Position numbers and translations under genes: made by a program
Shown here: positions 34,582 to 43,635 of the stretch, piece after piece
Layout: every line of letters begins with the position of its first letter
Position numbering within the stretch: position 1 is the stretch's first letter
Notes under the pieces: generated by a model
The model's input: only the letters and a program-made list of their open reading frames with translations
What the model was told of the DNA's origin: nothing
The model's database searches: none
Origin: Desertivirga arenae
GTDB lineage: Bacteria; Bacteroidota; Bacteroidia; Sphingobacteriales; Sphingobacteriaceae
DNA length: 64,000 bases
Direction: 5' to 3'
NCBI RefSeq assembly: GCF_017355785.1
Contig: NZ_JAFEWE010000008.1
Coordinates: 62,001 to 126,000 of the forward strand

Positions 34582-34620
34582 AAAGAGCCGTTTCGCGAAG
34601 AGTGAAACGGCTCTTTTATT
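34582..34620 (+). terminator. Strong intrinsic terminator
   Basis: AAAGAGCCGTTTC (34582-34594) is perfectly complementary to GAAACGGCTCTTT (34604-34616) with a 9-nt loop and a following T run. Confidence 0.9.
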
Positions 34621-34670
34621 TAGGCTTTCATATAGAAATAGCAGGCTGTTCTTCCGTGTCCTGCAAAAAC

Positions 34671-35819
34671 TTATAGCTTAAGTGCCTCATCAGCATATAC
34701 GAGTATATCTTTAGAAAATTCACCTTGCTTCTCTTTGTTCCTTTTTTTGCCTAGTCTTACAATGATCTTGTTTTGAGAGGGAATTACTAGTAAATATTGT
34801 CCGGCTAATCCTCTTGCACAGTTTATTTGTAAACCATTCCTGTTCAGTATCCACCATTGGTAGCCGTAGAAGTTGGTTATAGTGCCATCCTTACCGGGAA
34901 GTTTATTAGGTGTTAGGGAGGCTTTTAAATAGCCTGGACTAACGATCTGTTCCCCGTTAAATCTTCCATTCTGCAAGATAAGCTTTCCTATTTTAGCCAG
35001 ATCTGGCGCGTTGGTATAGAAACAGCAATATGCCTTCTCTACACCATTTTCCTTATCAAGGCCTCAAAGGGCTGAAAGGGCAACACCAAGTTTTTGCCAT
35101 AGTTTTTCCGATGCATACTCGCTTATAGTCTTCCCTGTTGCTTTGGTCAGGATAAGTCCCAGGATTTGTGTATCGCCACTTTTATATCTGTAGATACTAC
35201 CTGGTGTTTCTATCACCTTTAATTTCGATACCAGCTTGGGGAGATCATCTCCATAGTAGGATTCGGTCGTGTAATTGAAGGGCGTATTGTAGCTCTCCAT
35301 AAAGTCGAGTCCCGAAGCCATTTGTAAAAGATGTTTTATTGTAATTTCGGATTTTCTTCCCTCTTTAAAATCTGGAAGGAAATCAGAGACATGCTGGTCA
35401 ACAGAAGTTATTTTTCCTTCGTCGATAGCAATTCCGATAAGGAGTCCAACAATACTTTTGGTTACAGAAAATGGATTAGATAGAGTTGTGTCAGAATACC
35501 CATCCCAGTATTCTTCGTGTACCATGGAGTCATTCTTTATGACAAGGAAGGCGACAGACTCAGTCTCTTCAAGTGTTCTTCTTAAAGTGTCTGATAAAGG
35601 CTTTTTGTTATACTCAGGGGAGTGTGCCCAGCTTTGAATTTTAGAACCCTTTGCAACTTCCCGTGAAGAAAATAAGTTTAGATCATCAATGCCAACCTGT
35701 TGATATACCAGTGCTTTGTATATATATGTTGTATCAGTAGCGTAGATAAGAATATTGGCTATCAGAAGGATTACGAGGAATATGTAAAATGCTTTAAGTA
35801 GTTTGGACTTTCTTTTCAT
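34671..35819 (-). pseudogene. Serine hydrolase (class C beta-lactamase-like) with one in-frame TGA
   Basis: A single frame of 382 residues is interrupted only by TGA at 35064-35066. Before it lie a membrane anchor (MKRKSKLLKAFYIFLVILLI), the catalytic S-x-x-K (SVTKSI) and Y-x-S (RYKSGD). After it, in the same frame, the sequence continues GLDKENGVEKAYCC and a normal C-terminus (YGYQWWILN, KIIVRLGKKRN). In relatives the position of the stop holds a conserved Trp (ALWSLD-like), so this is a TGG to TGA nonsense change rather than a frameshift. TGA ends other genes here, so readthrough is unlikely. The gene is either a very recent pseudogene or a sequencing error. Confidence 0.85.
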
Positions 35820-35985
35820 AGAGTAGCTTCTTATTATACTGCCGTCAACCCTTCATTGAATTCCCCTACACCTAAATTCCAATAACTTAAAGGCGACAGG
35901 TACAAATATCAGAATTTTAGCTAATCCTTTTGGTCGTTTGCTAGCGTACCTATTAGATTTCTTCAAAGATTCCAACATCCTCAAG

Positions 35986-36014
35986 TTGATTCTTCTATTA
36001 TTAATTTAATTTTG
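35986..36014 (+). promoter_or_regulatory. Promoter TTG-N18-TAATTTTG for the PhnA-like gene
   Basis: TTG (35986-35988) and a perfect -7 box TAATTTTG (36007-36014) are 18 nt apart, and the ATG at 36021 follows 6 nt later. The mRNA is predicted to be leaderless or to have only one or two leader bases. Confidence 0.68.
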
Positions 36015-36020
36015 TGCCAA

Positions 36021-36599
36021 ATGACTATAAGTATACAGCTTCAGGAAAGAAGTAATCAAAGCTGCGAGCTTTGCGGCAATCAGGGTGAACCCCTCCATGC
36101 TTACACGGTACCTCCTAAACAAGATGATATTTCAGAAAATCAGGTTGTGATCTGTGAAGAGTGTTTTACCCAGATCAGTGTGAATAACTACGACAACTAT
36201 AATCACTGGCGTTGTCTGGAAGGAAGTATCTGGAGTGAAGTTCCCGCTGTTCAGGTATTGTCTTATAAGATACTGAACAAGCTTTCAGCCCAGGACTGGG
36301 CCAGGGATACAATAGAGGGCGTAAATTTAGATGAGAATCTTGTGGAGTGGGCCGGGGGAGAAGATGCTCTGGAAGCTGAAAGGGTTATACATAAAGATAG
36401 CTACGGCGCCCTTCTTGAAACAGGAGACACAGTAGTACTTACGCAAAATCTGAATGTTAAAGGCACCAATTACATTGCACCCAAAGGAACCATTGTACGC
36501 AAAATAAAATTGGTGCATGATAATGCAGAGCAGATAGAAGGAAAAATCAACGGAGACACGATCGTTATTCTTACAAAATATATCAAAAAATCAGTTTAG
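36021..36599 (+). CDS. PhnA/YjdM-type zinc-ribbon protein
   Basis: The 192-aa product has an N-terminal zinc ribbon (C-E-L-C-G near residue 15 and C-E-E-C about 40 residues later) and a C-terminal domain with the PhnA signature (KDSYGALLETGDTVVLTQNLNVKGT...APKGTIVRKIKLV). Despite its historical name, this family is not established as part of phosphonate breakdown, and its function is uncertain. The start is placed by the promoter just upstream; the TTG at 36012 lies inside the -7 box. Confidence 0.85.
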   Translation: MTISIQLQERSNQSCELCGNQGEPLHAYTVPPKQDDISENQVVICEECFTQISVNNYDNYNHWRCLEGSIWSEVPAVQVLSYKILNKLSAQDWARDTIEGVNLDENLVEWAGGEDALEAERVIHKDSYGALLETGDTVVLTQNLNVKGTNYIAPKGTIVRKIKLVHDNAEQIEGKINGDTIVILTKYIKKSV

Positions 36600-36687
36600 G
36601 AGATTTTACCATTATTGCTCATTGTAGTTGTCTAAATAAAATAATATCTCTACAACTTAAGGTGCAATTTCTTCTCCTTATCAACTA

Positions 36688-36718
36688 TTGCAATTTTCTT
36701 TTGTTGGCTATACATTTA
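36688..36718 (+). promoter_or_regulatory. Probable promoter TTG-N20-TACATTTA for exonuclease III
   Basis: TTG (36688-36690) and TACATTTA (36711-36718, one mismatch to TAnnTTTG) are 20 nt apart, 23 nt upstream of the ATG. Confidence 0.45.
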
Positions 36719-36741
36719 GCGGACGCGAGAAATGATATATT

Positions 36742-37518
36742 ATGAAGATTGCTACTTATAATGTGAATGGAATAAATGGAAGGCTACCTGTCTTATTGCG
36801 ATGGTTAACCGAAGCAGCACCAGACATTGTGTGTTTGCAGGAATTGAAAGCTCCCCAGGAGAAATTTCCCGAACAAGCGATTAAAGACGCTGGTTATGAA
36901 GCTATGTGGCACGGACAAAAAAGCTGGAATGGGGTTGCAATTCTGTCCAAAGCCGGACCGATAGAGGAAGTTAGGAGAGGACTGCCTTCAGATCCGGATG
37001 ATACACAAAGCCGTTTTATTGAAGCTAATATAGCGGGAATAAGGATTGTATGCCTATATCTTCCGAATGGTAATCCATTGCCGGGGCCTAAGTTTGAATA
37101 TAAGTTAGCCTGGTTCAGCAGCTTTTCTGCCTACGCTAAAGAATTGATAGGCTTGGGAGTTCCAGTGGTTATGGCAGGAGACTATAACGTGATGCCTGAG
37201 GAGTTGGATGTCTATAAGCCCGAGCGCTGGGTAGACGACGCCCTATTTAGACCGGAAATAAGAGAATCATTTAGAGGATTAAAAAGCCAGGGTTGGATTG
37301 ACGCATTAAGAAAGCTTTATCCAGAAGAAAAGATCTACACCTTCTGGGACTATTTCAGGAATGCTTACGGCCGCGACGCAGGGTTGAGGATCGATCACTT
37401 CCTTTTAAGTCCCCAGTTGGAGAAACGGCTGGTAGGAGCAGGAGTGAATAAGGATGTTCGAGGATGGGAAAAATCTAGTGACCATGCACCGGTGTGGATA
37501 GAATTAAGCGGTAGCTGA
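36742..37518 (+). CDS. xth: Exodeoxyribonuclease III
   Basis: The 258-aa enzyme is a full-length ExoIII/AP endonuclease: MKIATYNVNGINGRL (metal-binding Asn), IVCLQELK (catalytic Glu), GDYNV (Asp-Asn), and SSDHAPV (catalytic His at the C-terminus). It incises DNA 5' of abasic sites and degrades 3' ends in base excision repair, functionally complementing the Nei/Fpg glycosylase at the left edge. No accessory domain is present. Confidence 0.94.
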   Translation: MKIATYNVNGINGRLPVLLRWLTEAAPDIVCLQELKAPQEKFPEQAIKDAGYEAMWHGQKSWNGVAILSKAGPIEEVRRGLPSDPDDTQSRFIEANIAGIRIVCLYLPNGNPLPGPKFEYKLAWFSSFSAYAKELIGLGVPVVMAGDYNVMPEELDVYKPERWVDDALFRPEIRESFRGLKSQGWIDALRKLYPEEKIYTFWDYFRNAYGRDAGLRIDHFLLSPQLEKRLVGAGVNKDVRGWEKSSDHAPVWIELSGS

Positions 37519-37533
37519 TGTATCAGCTACCCT

Positions 37534-38865
37534 TTATCTTCTTAACCAACCGGCTGGATTGGTTGGTCTGTTACCATTCCAAATTTCGAAGTGCAGCTGA
37601 GCAATTCCATCATCTTCACTGGTCTTTACTGAACCTACAGACTGACCAGCCGATACACTCTGGCCAGCTGATACATTTACTGATTGCAAATTAGAGTATA
37701 CTGAGAAGTAGTTTCCGTGTTTAATCAGCAGAATGTGCCCACTAATGTCTGATAGTACCCTTCTTACCTCGCCTGAAAATACTGCCCTGACATTAGCACC
37801 AGCAGAAGAGCGGATATCAATGCCATTATTTTGAACAACTACTGATCCGTATTTATTGATACCAAATTTAGAAACGATAGAGCCATCTACCGGCCAGGGA
37901 AGCCTTCCGTGATTACTACTAAAATCGGCAGAGAGTTTAACGTTTTCTGCACTTGGGGCCGGACTAGCTCTGACAGCAACATCTTCCGCTGCCTTAGTTT
38001 TTGCTGCAGTTGAAGTTTTGCTAGTCGAAGCTGGCTTTCCTGCCGCTATACGCGCCTTTTCTGCCAGTCTTTCTTTTTCCGCCCGGGCTCTTTCTGCTGC
38101 TGCCCGTCTTGCCGCTTCAGCCATCATTCGTTTTCGTTCTGCCGCAATTTCACGATTTATGGCACTCGATATTGCACGGGTTAAGCGGGATAGTTCCTTT
38201 TTGCGAGCGTCTACCAGTTGTTTAACCTGTTTTTCCTCTTTCTGGAATTTTTCTAACTGTTGCGCTTCACTTTCTTTCTCCTTGCTTAAGGTGGTTTTCT
38301 CCACTTCTTCGCTTTGAAGTAAATTACTTTTAGAACGCTTATTCTGATCCAGCTCGTTAATTTTAATACCCAGAACCTTCTGCGTTCCCGTAATTTTAAC
38401 TGCTTGCTTTTTATGATGCTCGCTAAACTCCTGTAAGTATTTCAAACGCATGTAGGCCTGATTAAAACTTTCGGACGCAAAAATGAACATCAGCTTGTTG
38501 TACGCGTTTTGATTTTTTTGTGCAAAGCGGATCATGGCTGCATATTCCTTTTTCAGCTGCCTAAGCTGATCACGTAGAGAAAGAACAGTACTGGTCTTTT
38601 CTTTGATCTCACTATCCAGAACCCTTATCTCGTTATTAATTGTGTTTATTTTCTCTTCCCTTAAGCGGATTTGTGCGTTCAGTCCTTCGATCTGTCGAAG
38701 CGATAACTTTTTATTGCCGGCAATCTTATTCTGCTGTTTTTTTAAAGATTCTATTTCCCTGGTGAGGGCTGCTTTTCTTTTTTTTAGTTCTGCGCTGCTT
38801 TGAGCAAAGCCTGTTGCTGAAAAGCCCAGGAATAATATTATGAGTAGTATATGTTGTAGACGCAT
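37534..38865 (-). CDS. EnvC-like murein hydrolase activator with degenerate LytM domain
   Basis: A signal peptide is followed by a long coiled coil (about residues 25-270, KxExx heptads), an Ala/Lys-rich linker, and a LytM/M23 domain (about 325-443). The domain keeps the fold signature (SKFGINKYG, GIDIRSSAGANVRAVFSGEV, ISGHILLIKHG, LHFEIW) but has lost the zinc ligands: the H of H-x-G-I-D is Asn (NNGIDI) and the first His of the Y-x-H-L position is Asn (YSNL). Like EnvC, it is therefore predicted to be catalytically dead and to activate an amidase during cell separation. Confidence 0.85.
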   Translation of the reverse strand: MRLQHILLIILFLGFSATGFAQSSAELKKRKAALTREIESLKKQQNKIAGNKKLSLRQIEGLNAQIRLREEKINTINNEIRVLDSEIKEKTSTVLSLRDQLRQLKKEYAAMIRFAQKNQNAYNKLMFIFASESFNQAYMRLKYLQEFSEHHKKQAVKITGTQKVLGIKINELDQNKRSKSNLLQSEEVEKTTLSKEKESEAQQLEKFQKEEKQVKQLVDARKKELSRLTRAISSAINREIAAERKRMMAEAARRAAAERARAEKERLAEKARIAAGKPASTSKTSTAAKTKAAEDVAVRASPAPSAENVKLSADFSSNHGRLPWPVDGSIVSKFGINKYGSVVVQNNGIDIRSSAGANVRAVFSGEVRRVLSDISGHILLIKHGNYFSVYSNLQSVNVSAGQSVSAGQSVGSVKTSEDDGIAQLHFEIWNGNRPTNPAGWLRR

Positions 38866-39071
38866 TAATGTCTTTTACAAGAAGTAAAGGGATAATGTTA
38901 TGATAACGGCGGCAAAGGTAAGGCATTTAGATTACCCCGGGGAAGAATATTAAAAAAAGGAATCTTGTAAGTGAAATAAGGCTTGTGTGCAGATCAGTAC
39001 CCAGGATGTTATTTGAAAAGATCTTGTTTAAATTTGTACCTAAGCCATCTTCAATGCAACGTGAGCCCATA

Positions 39072-39160
39072 ATAAGTCCGTACTGAGTCCATGCTTTTGA
39101 CTTGGTTTATAGACTCACTATAGACTCATTACGGACTCACTATGGACTTACCACGGACGG
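39072..39160. repeat. 11-bp tandem repeats in both orientations before mnmE
   Basis: Four consecutive 11-bp units, TAGACTCACTA (39110), TAGACTCATTA (39121), CGGACTCACTA (39132) and TGGACTTACCA (39143), are followed by a partial fifth (39154). The reverse-oriented versions AGTCCGTACTGAGTCCA precede them (about 39075-39092). The ACTCAxTACGGACT core pairs with the upstream copy, so a hairpin is possible. The rest of the 380-nt gap between the EnvC and MnmE genes shows nothing else. Confidence 0.7.
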
Positions 39161-39246
39161 TCTGCAGGTATGGTACAGGTAATTGCTATCGTTCTGCCTA
39201 GTGGGTGGGGTGTTTGTGTCAAATTATTTCCCGACATTTGCGGCCG

Positions 39247-40611
39247 ATGATTTCAGCTAATTCAGATACTATCATAGCATTGGCCACTCCAACCGGATCT
39301 GGCGCTATTGCCGTTATTCGATTGTCGGGACCAGAAGCAATCTCCATAACTAACAAAGTTTTTAAGGGGAAAGATTTAAGTAAGCAAGCAACTCATACCA
39401 TCCATTTTGGCACAATCAGAGATGGAGAAACAATCCTTGATGAAGTGCTTGTTTCACTCTTTGTTGGGCCACAATCCTATACCAAGGAGAATGTCGTAGA
39501 AATTTCAACACATGGCTCGAAGTACATCATTGAAAGCATTATAAAACTGATGGTCCGTAATGGGGCGAGAGCTGCAAAACCAGGAGAATTTACCTTAAGA
39601 GCTTTTTTAAATGGAGGGCTTGATCTTTCTCAGGCAGAGGCCGTTGCAGATCTGATAGCTTCGAATTCTGCCGCCTCGCATCAGGTTGCACTACAACAAA
39701 TGAGGGGTGGGTTTTCGAATGAGCTGAAGCATCTCCGGGAGCAGCTGATTAACTTTGCATCCCTTATCGAATTGGAGCTGGATTTTTCTGAAGAAGACGT
39801 AGAATTTGCTAATCGCGATCAGCTGAAACAACTGATCCTCACCATTACTAATGTGATCAATAAACTCATCCGTTCTTTCGAACAAGGCAACGTGATGAAG
39901 AACGGTGTCCCTGCTGTTATAGCCGGAAAACCGAATGTGGGCAAGTCCACTTTGCTTAATGCATTACTTAACGAGGAACGTGCTATCGTATCAGATATCG
40001 CCGGTACTACCCGCGACACCATAGAAGACGAACTGACCATAGGAGGCGTATTATTTCGCTTTATTGATACCGCCGGAATTCGTGAAACAGTAGACGTGAT
40101 TGAGGCAAAAGGAGTGGAGCGCACCCTCGAAAAAATGAAGCAAGCTAAGCTTATTATTTATCTTGTAGACCCGTTGCAAGTGCTGGAAGATATTAATAAG
40201 CAGGTTGATGAATTAAGTCATCTGAATATTCCTTCTGTCATCGTTGTTAATAAAAGCGATTTGCTTAGTCCGCAGCAGCAAACAGAGATGGCCATACTAG
40301 ATCCGCTCTACATATCTGCAAAGAACAACATTGGTATTGAGGAGCTAAAGACCGAAATTCTACGTAAAGTGAACCTACATAGTATTAATACTGAAGATGT
40401 TCTGGTAACTAACGTCCGTCATCTGGAAGCCTTACAACGCACGCAAGAGTCGCTTGAGAAGGTATTATTTGGTATTGATAACCCTGTTACCTCCGATTTT
40501 CTGGCAATGGATATTAAGCAAGCATTGCATTACCTGGGTGAGATTACCGGAAGTGTTAGCACGGATGATTTACTTGATAATATTTTTTCGAAGTTTTGTA
40601 TCGGGAAATAG
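39247..40611 (+). CDS. mnmE: tRNA uridine-5-carboxymethylaminomethyl modification GTPase MnmE
   Basis: The 454-aa product from ATG 39247 (the GTG/TTG at 39205 would add residues that do not match the family) has the N-terminal tetrahydrofolate-binding domain (DTIIALATPTGSGAIAVIRLSG), the helical domain with G-domain insert (GKPNVGKSTLLN, DIAGTTRDT, DTAG, NKSD) and the C-terminal C-I-G-K motif with the essential Cys. With MnmG it installs cmnm5U at the tRNA wobble position. The partner mnmG is not in the window. Expression may be influenced by the 11-bp repeats upstream. Confidence 0.96.
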   Translation: MISANSDTIIALATPTGSGAIAVIRLSGPEAISITNKVFKGKDLSKQATHTIHFGTIRDGETILDEVLVSLFVGPQSYTKENVVEISTHGSKYIIESIIKLMVRNGARAAKPGEFTLRAFLNGGLDLSQAEAVADLIASNSAASHQVALQQMRGGFSNELKHLREQLINFASLIELELDFSEEDVEFANRDQLKQLILTITNVINKLIRSFEQGNVMKNGVPAVIAGKPNVGKSTLLNALLNEERAIVSDIAGTTRDTIEDELTIGGVLFRFIDTAGIRETVDVIEAKGVERTLEKMKQAKLIIYLVDPLQVLEDINKQVDELSHLNIPSVIVVNKSDLLSPQQQTEMAILDPLYISAKNNIGIEELKTEILRKVNLHSINTEDVLVTNVRHLEALQRTQESLEKVLFGIDNPVTSDFLAMDIKQALHYLGEITGSVSTDDLLDNIFSKFCIGK

Positions 40612-40653
40612 CGGGTATGAATAGTTTACAATAACAACAAGAGAAAAGCAAAG

Positions 40654-40686
40654 GAGGCTGTTACCAACTAGGGACAGCCTCTTTTT
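40654..40686 (+). terminator. Intrinsic terminator after mnmE
   Basis: GAGGCTGT (40654-40661) pairs with ACAGCCTC (40674-40681), followed by TTTTT. Confidence 0.85.
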
Positions 40687-40712
40687 ATTATTAAGTGTTT
40701 TCGTGAATTGTT

Positions 40713-41357
40713 CTATTGTTGCCGATACTTATAAGACATTAGGAAATCCTCGACATATTTATATTTCACCTTTTTGTTCTGAAGTTGCTGAACATGCTCT
40801 GGAGAATCCGAGAAGGCGTCGAGAAGTAGAGCACGAAAGTTAGATTTTGTTAATCGATGAGTTGTACTTCCATCCGAATACATTACTTGTGTTTTCATTC
40901 CAAAATACACAGGTGAGGTTCTCCAGGACGTTGTTGTTGTAAAAGAAGGAGCACTTCCTCTTGCACTTGGATTAGCTGATACTCCTGTCGTCATAGTCGG
41001 GGCTCCACCGGAAGAGTAAGGTTTCAGCTTATGGTAGAACTTTATTTTAGGGGATTCAAGAAGAAAATCTGCAAGGTAGCTTTTGTTTCGGTCAGAATCC
41101 TCGGTCAGAACCGTCAAACTGTCCAACTGATTACCTGAATTAATAACAGACTTTAAATCCCGAATATCAAGTTTTACCGCCTTACCGTCCTTCTCCGACT
41201 TGAAAAAAATACTTGTGCTGTAGGGCTGCGAACTAATATATCCAGTTACTTTTTTACCTTCAGGTGTGTAATAACAGCCAGGATGATAACTTTTGAATAA
41301 TTGAGCATTAACTGATAGGGATAGGAAAAGCAATGATGCCGATGCGATAAGTTTCAT
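40713..41357 (-). CDS. Secreted hypothetical protein, distant paralogue of the 5.3-kb protein
   Basis: A signal peptide (MKLIASASLLFLSLSVNAQ) precedes a beta-rich domain opening with PGCYYTPEGKKVTGYISS and containing KAVKLDIRDLKSVI, IKFYHKLKPYSS and a Gly/Ser/Thr-rich insertion around residues 115-140. The C-terminus has SKYKY-type strands. Arrangement and spacing resemble the protein at 5286-5906, suggesting a common uncharacterised family. No motif indicates an enzymatic role. Confidence 0.65.
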   Translation of the reverse strand: MKLIASASLLFLSLSVNAQLFKSYHPGCYYTPEGKKVTGYISSQPYSTSIFFKSEKDGKAVKLDIRDLKSVINSGNQLDSLTVLTEDSDRNKSYLADFLLESPKIKFYHKLKPYSSGGAPTMTTGVSANPSARGSAPSFTTTTSWRTSPVYFGMKTQVMYSDGSTTHRLTKSNFRALLLDAFSDSPEHVQQLQNKKVKYKYVEDFLMSYKYRQQ

Positions 41358-41580
41358 GAAAATTAATTTAAAAGCCCAAAAGTACGTTATCTAGGTTATA
41401 TCCTTAAATTTTGGCTGTTCCTTATTTATATTTTGTTGAATCATCATTCTGATTCTGATAACGATTGTTCCTAACAAAGATCTCATAGAATAAATATAGT
41501 ACCTGTCTAGCAGTCTAAGAACATACTATTGAATATAAAAATGATATATTACCCCTTCCAAAACTTTACAACTTGACCAA

Positions 41581-41835
41581 ATGCATGCAATTGAATTTAC
41601 TTGCTGGGAAGATGACACACCTATCGACGTTTTTCTTGAACCTGAAGCGCTAAATTATCCTGTTAAACCAGGAAAAACAATTAAATTTATACCTGTAGAC
41701 CCCACCATCGAATTCTTCTGGACGGTCAGGATAACGCATGAAGATAGAGGGATCCAGTTATTTCCAGAACCGATAGGAGCTTATAAAGGAATTGCTATCT
41801 ATATGAACAATACGCTTATCGAAACTATATCTTAA
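41581..41835 (+). CDS. Small hypothetical protein, 84 aa
   Basis: The 84-aa soluble product begins MHAIEFTCWEDDTPIDVF, followed by strands IKFIPVDPTIEFFWTVRI and IQLFPEPIGAY, with no signal peptide. It has a single Cys at position 8 and a beta-sandwich-like composition. Function unknown. It lies 56 nt upstream of a secreted hypothetical gene and may be cotranscribed with it. Confidence 0.5.
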   Translation: MHAIEFTCWEDDTPIDVFLEPEALNYPVKPGKTIKFIPVDPTIEFFWTVRITHEDRGIQLFPEPIGAYKGIAIYMNNTLIETIS

Positions 41836-41891
41836 CGCAATTTGAAGTATTACCTCGGTATTAGCCTTAGTCAAACACTAACACAGTATTA

Positions 41892-42641
41892 ATGAAATTT
41901 AATATTCTCATCCTTCCCTTATTACTGCTCTTATCCTACACTTCTGCACAGACCAATAAGACCTTTATAATTGAGGAGCACCACAGAGAAAATGCATTGG
42001 AAGAAGGAAAGAAGTTATTGGTGGAAAATAAAATACCAGTTTTTTACGAAGATGAAGACTATCTAGTCTCGGCTAGCTGCAGTGGCGAGTGGGGGGGCTC
42101 AATACGGTTCAAAAATAAGAAGACAGGAGTCGAACGATCCGCGGCGTCCACTTGCCCGGTTACTATTAATAAGCTGGACGGAAAGTATTATCTAACCAAT
42201 ACACTGGCTCATATGAGTGGCTTTTCTGAGATTCTTGAAATAGCAGATCCTGAAAAGTTACAGGTATTTAATCTACCTAAGCCGATTAAAAAGAAGGGGA
42301 AAATGCTGATGAGATATGTGGGCGACGATGAAAGCAAATCAACAGCCGGCACACGGAGATTGATTGATACAATGGGCGTAATAACCCTTGCATCCTTTCC
42401 GTTTCGCGGACAATTGTTTCATGTGGTTTCCGATTTCAAAAAGTTGTACCTGGTAAAAACGGAGAATTATAAATACAACACAATTGAAATAATTTCGAAT
42501 AGCCCGATTTGGACGTACGACCCTAAAGTTGTCATAACTAAGGAAAACCATCGCATTGTCGTCTTCGATAAATCTCAGTCTGAAGGCTATCTGGATATTT
42601 TTGAAAATCGTATTAATGTTGTTTTAAATAAGATAGAATGA
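41892..42641 (+). CDS. Secreted hypothetical protein, 249 aa
   Basis: A signal peptide (MKFNILILPLLLLLSYTSAQ) precedes a domain with the segments YEDEDYLVSASCSGEWGGSIRF, STCPVTINKLDGKYYLTNTLAHMSGFSEIL and FSIPLFHVVSDFKKLYLVKTENYKY-like beta repeats, resembling an irregular propeller or solenoid. Cys in SASCSG and STCPV may form a disulfide. No known family is apparent. It is likely periplasmic. Confidence 0.6.
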   Translation: MKFNILILPLLLLLSYTSAQTNKTFIIEEHHRENALEEGKKLLVENKIPVFYEDEDYLVSASCSGEWGGSIRFKNKKTGVERSAASTCPVTINKLDGKYYLTNTLAHMSGFSEILEIADPEKLQVFNLPKPIKKKGKMLMRYVGDDESKSTAGTRRLIDTMGVITLASFPFRGQLFHVVSDFKKLYLVKTENYKYNTIEIISNSPIWTYDPKVVITKENHRIVVFDKSQSEGYLDIFENRINVVLNKIE

Positions 42642-42671
42642 TACTAGCATCGTCTGGATTCTAAGCGGTAA

Positions 42672-42990
42672 ATATTTATTTCCTCCAACTACGACAATTA
42701 CCCTGCAAAGGAAACATCAGATAAAGGATATCAGAAACCGGAAGCTAATGAAGACCAACTAAATTCTAATTTTCCCCAATACTAGTACCTCCGTGAACAA
42801 CACACAGCCTCAGAAGAGCAATTGGATACTAATAAGGTTAATAGCCCCTGGTCAAAACTCCTGGTTTATAAAGTCTTAACTGCAGTGATCTTATCGTTGT
42901 TATTTGCTTTTGTTAGAATGCTTATTTATTATTTATGCGGCTTTTTCTATCTTTAATCTGGTACAAGCGCTGAAAGAGAATAAGTTATAG
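42672..42990 (+). pseudogene. Decayed small membrane-protein gene
   Basis: One frame reads NYDNYPAKETSDKGYQKPEA, then meets TAG (42783-42785), continues HTASEEQLDTNKVNSPWSKLL and a hydrophobic helix VLTAVILSLLFAFVRMLIYY. It then shifts frame near 42930 to give AFSIFNLVQALKENKL and a stop at 42990. One in-frame stop plus one frameshift in a coherent disordered-plus-membrane layout indicates a decaying gene rather than chance. The family is unknown. A short direct link to the next gene (24 nt) suggests a former operon. Confidence 0.5.
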
Positions 42991-43014
42991 TTCTTCTGCC
43001 ACCTAGCGTCTTCC

Positions 43015-43635
43015 ATGGATCTTGAGTTCGGCTTTAGATTATTAGGGATTATTGTTGCGGCACTAGGACACATTATCCTATTTCAAATTTCCCCTTCATT
43101 TCTTAAATTCGTGACAACACAAACAGCAATGACCTTATTCAATTTAGACAAACTCGAAAACCAATTACGCAAGGATCAGGTAACAGACCGGCAAGCAATG
43201 ATTTACCTCCTCATCAACAATCTTCTTTACTCACTAACAATCTACTTTGCCACCGGACAGAAAGCAAAAGGATGGATGTTCTGGACAGAAATACTCACAG
43301 TAATACTGTCAAACGGACTAGGAGTATACTACTCCTACGTCATCAATAAAAGAGGAGATAATAAAGACTTTTTTAAACGCTTCCAAGCCATTGTATTTGT
43401 TCTGGGACTTAGGCTAATGGTCTTTGTATTATTAACCATGTTCGTTGTCGGACTTCTGTTAAATACACCCCTCGATCAACCACTTCCTGAAATGCTATTT
43501 TGTATCATCTTTAATAGCTATTTCCTTATCGCATTCACAGCCTCATTCAGGCGCATATCTCAACCAGAAGATAAAGTACTCCTGGCAGAGCTAGCAGATT
43601 CCAATGGGAAGGAAGAGGTTAACGAAAATGACTAG
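43015..43635 (+). CDS. Hypothetical multi-pass membrane protein, 206 aa
   Basis: The product has about five predicted helices: near residues 8-30, 62-80, 86-104, 124-148 and 158-178. The loop between the first two contains the amphipathic stretch TLFNLDKLENQLRK. The end (QPEDKVLLAELADSN) is polar and cytoplasmic. No catalytic motif is visible. It overlaps the next lipoprotein gene by 8 nt, so the two are translated together. Codon use here is more A- and C-rich than that of the housekeeping genes, as in the following two genes, which may indicate a different origin. Confidence 0.6.
   Translation: MDLEFGFRLLGIIVAALGHIILFQISPSFLKFVTTQTAMTLFNLDKLENQLRKDQVTDRQAMIYLLINNLLYSLTIYFATGQKAKGWMFWTEILTVILSNGLGVYYSYVINKRGDNKDFFKRFQAIVFVLGLRLMVFVLLTMFVVGLLLNTPLDQPLPEMLFCIIFNSYFLIAFTASFRRISQPEDKVLLAELADSNGKEEVNEND

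Noticed and set aside
35064-35066. Stop-codon reassignment (TGA read as Trp)
   Set aside because: Several other genes in the window end at TGA (GH1-like, exonuclease III), and only one internal TGA is seen, so a nonsense mutation is the simpler explanation.
39072-39160. Possible CRISPR array in the 11-bp repeats
   Set aside because: The units abut each other without spacers and are far shorter than CRISPR repeats; no cas gene is nearby.
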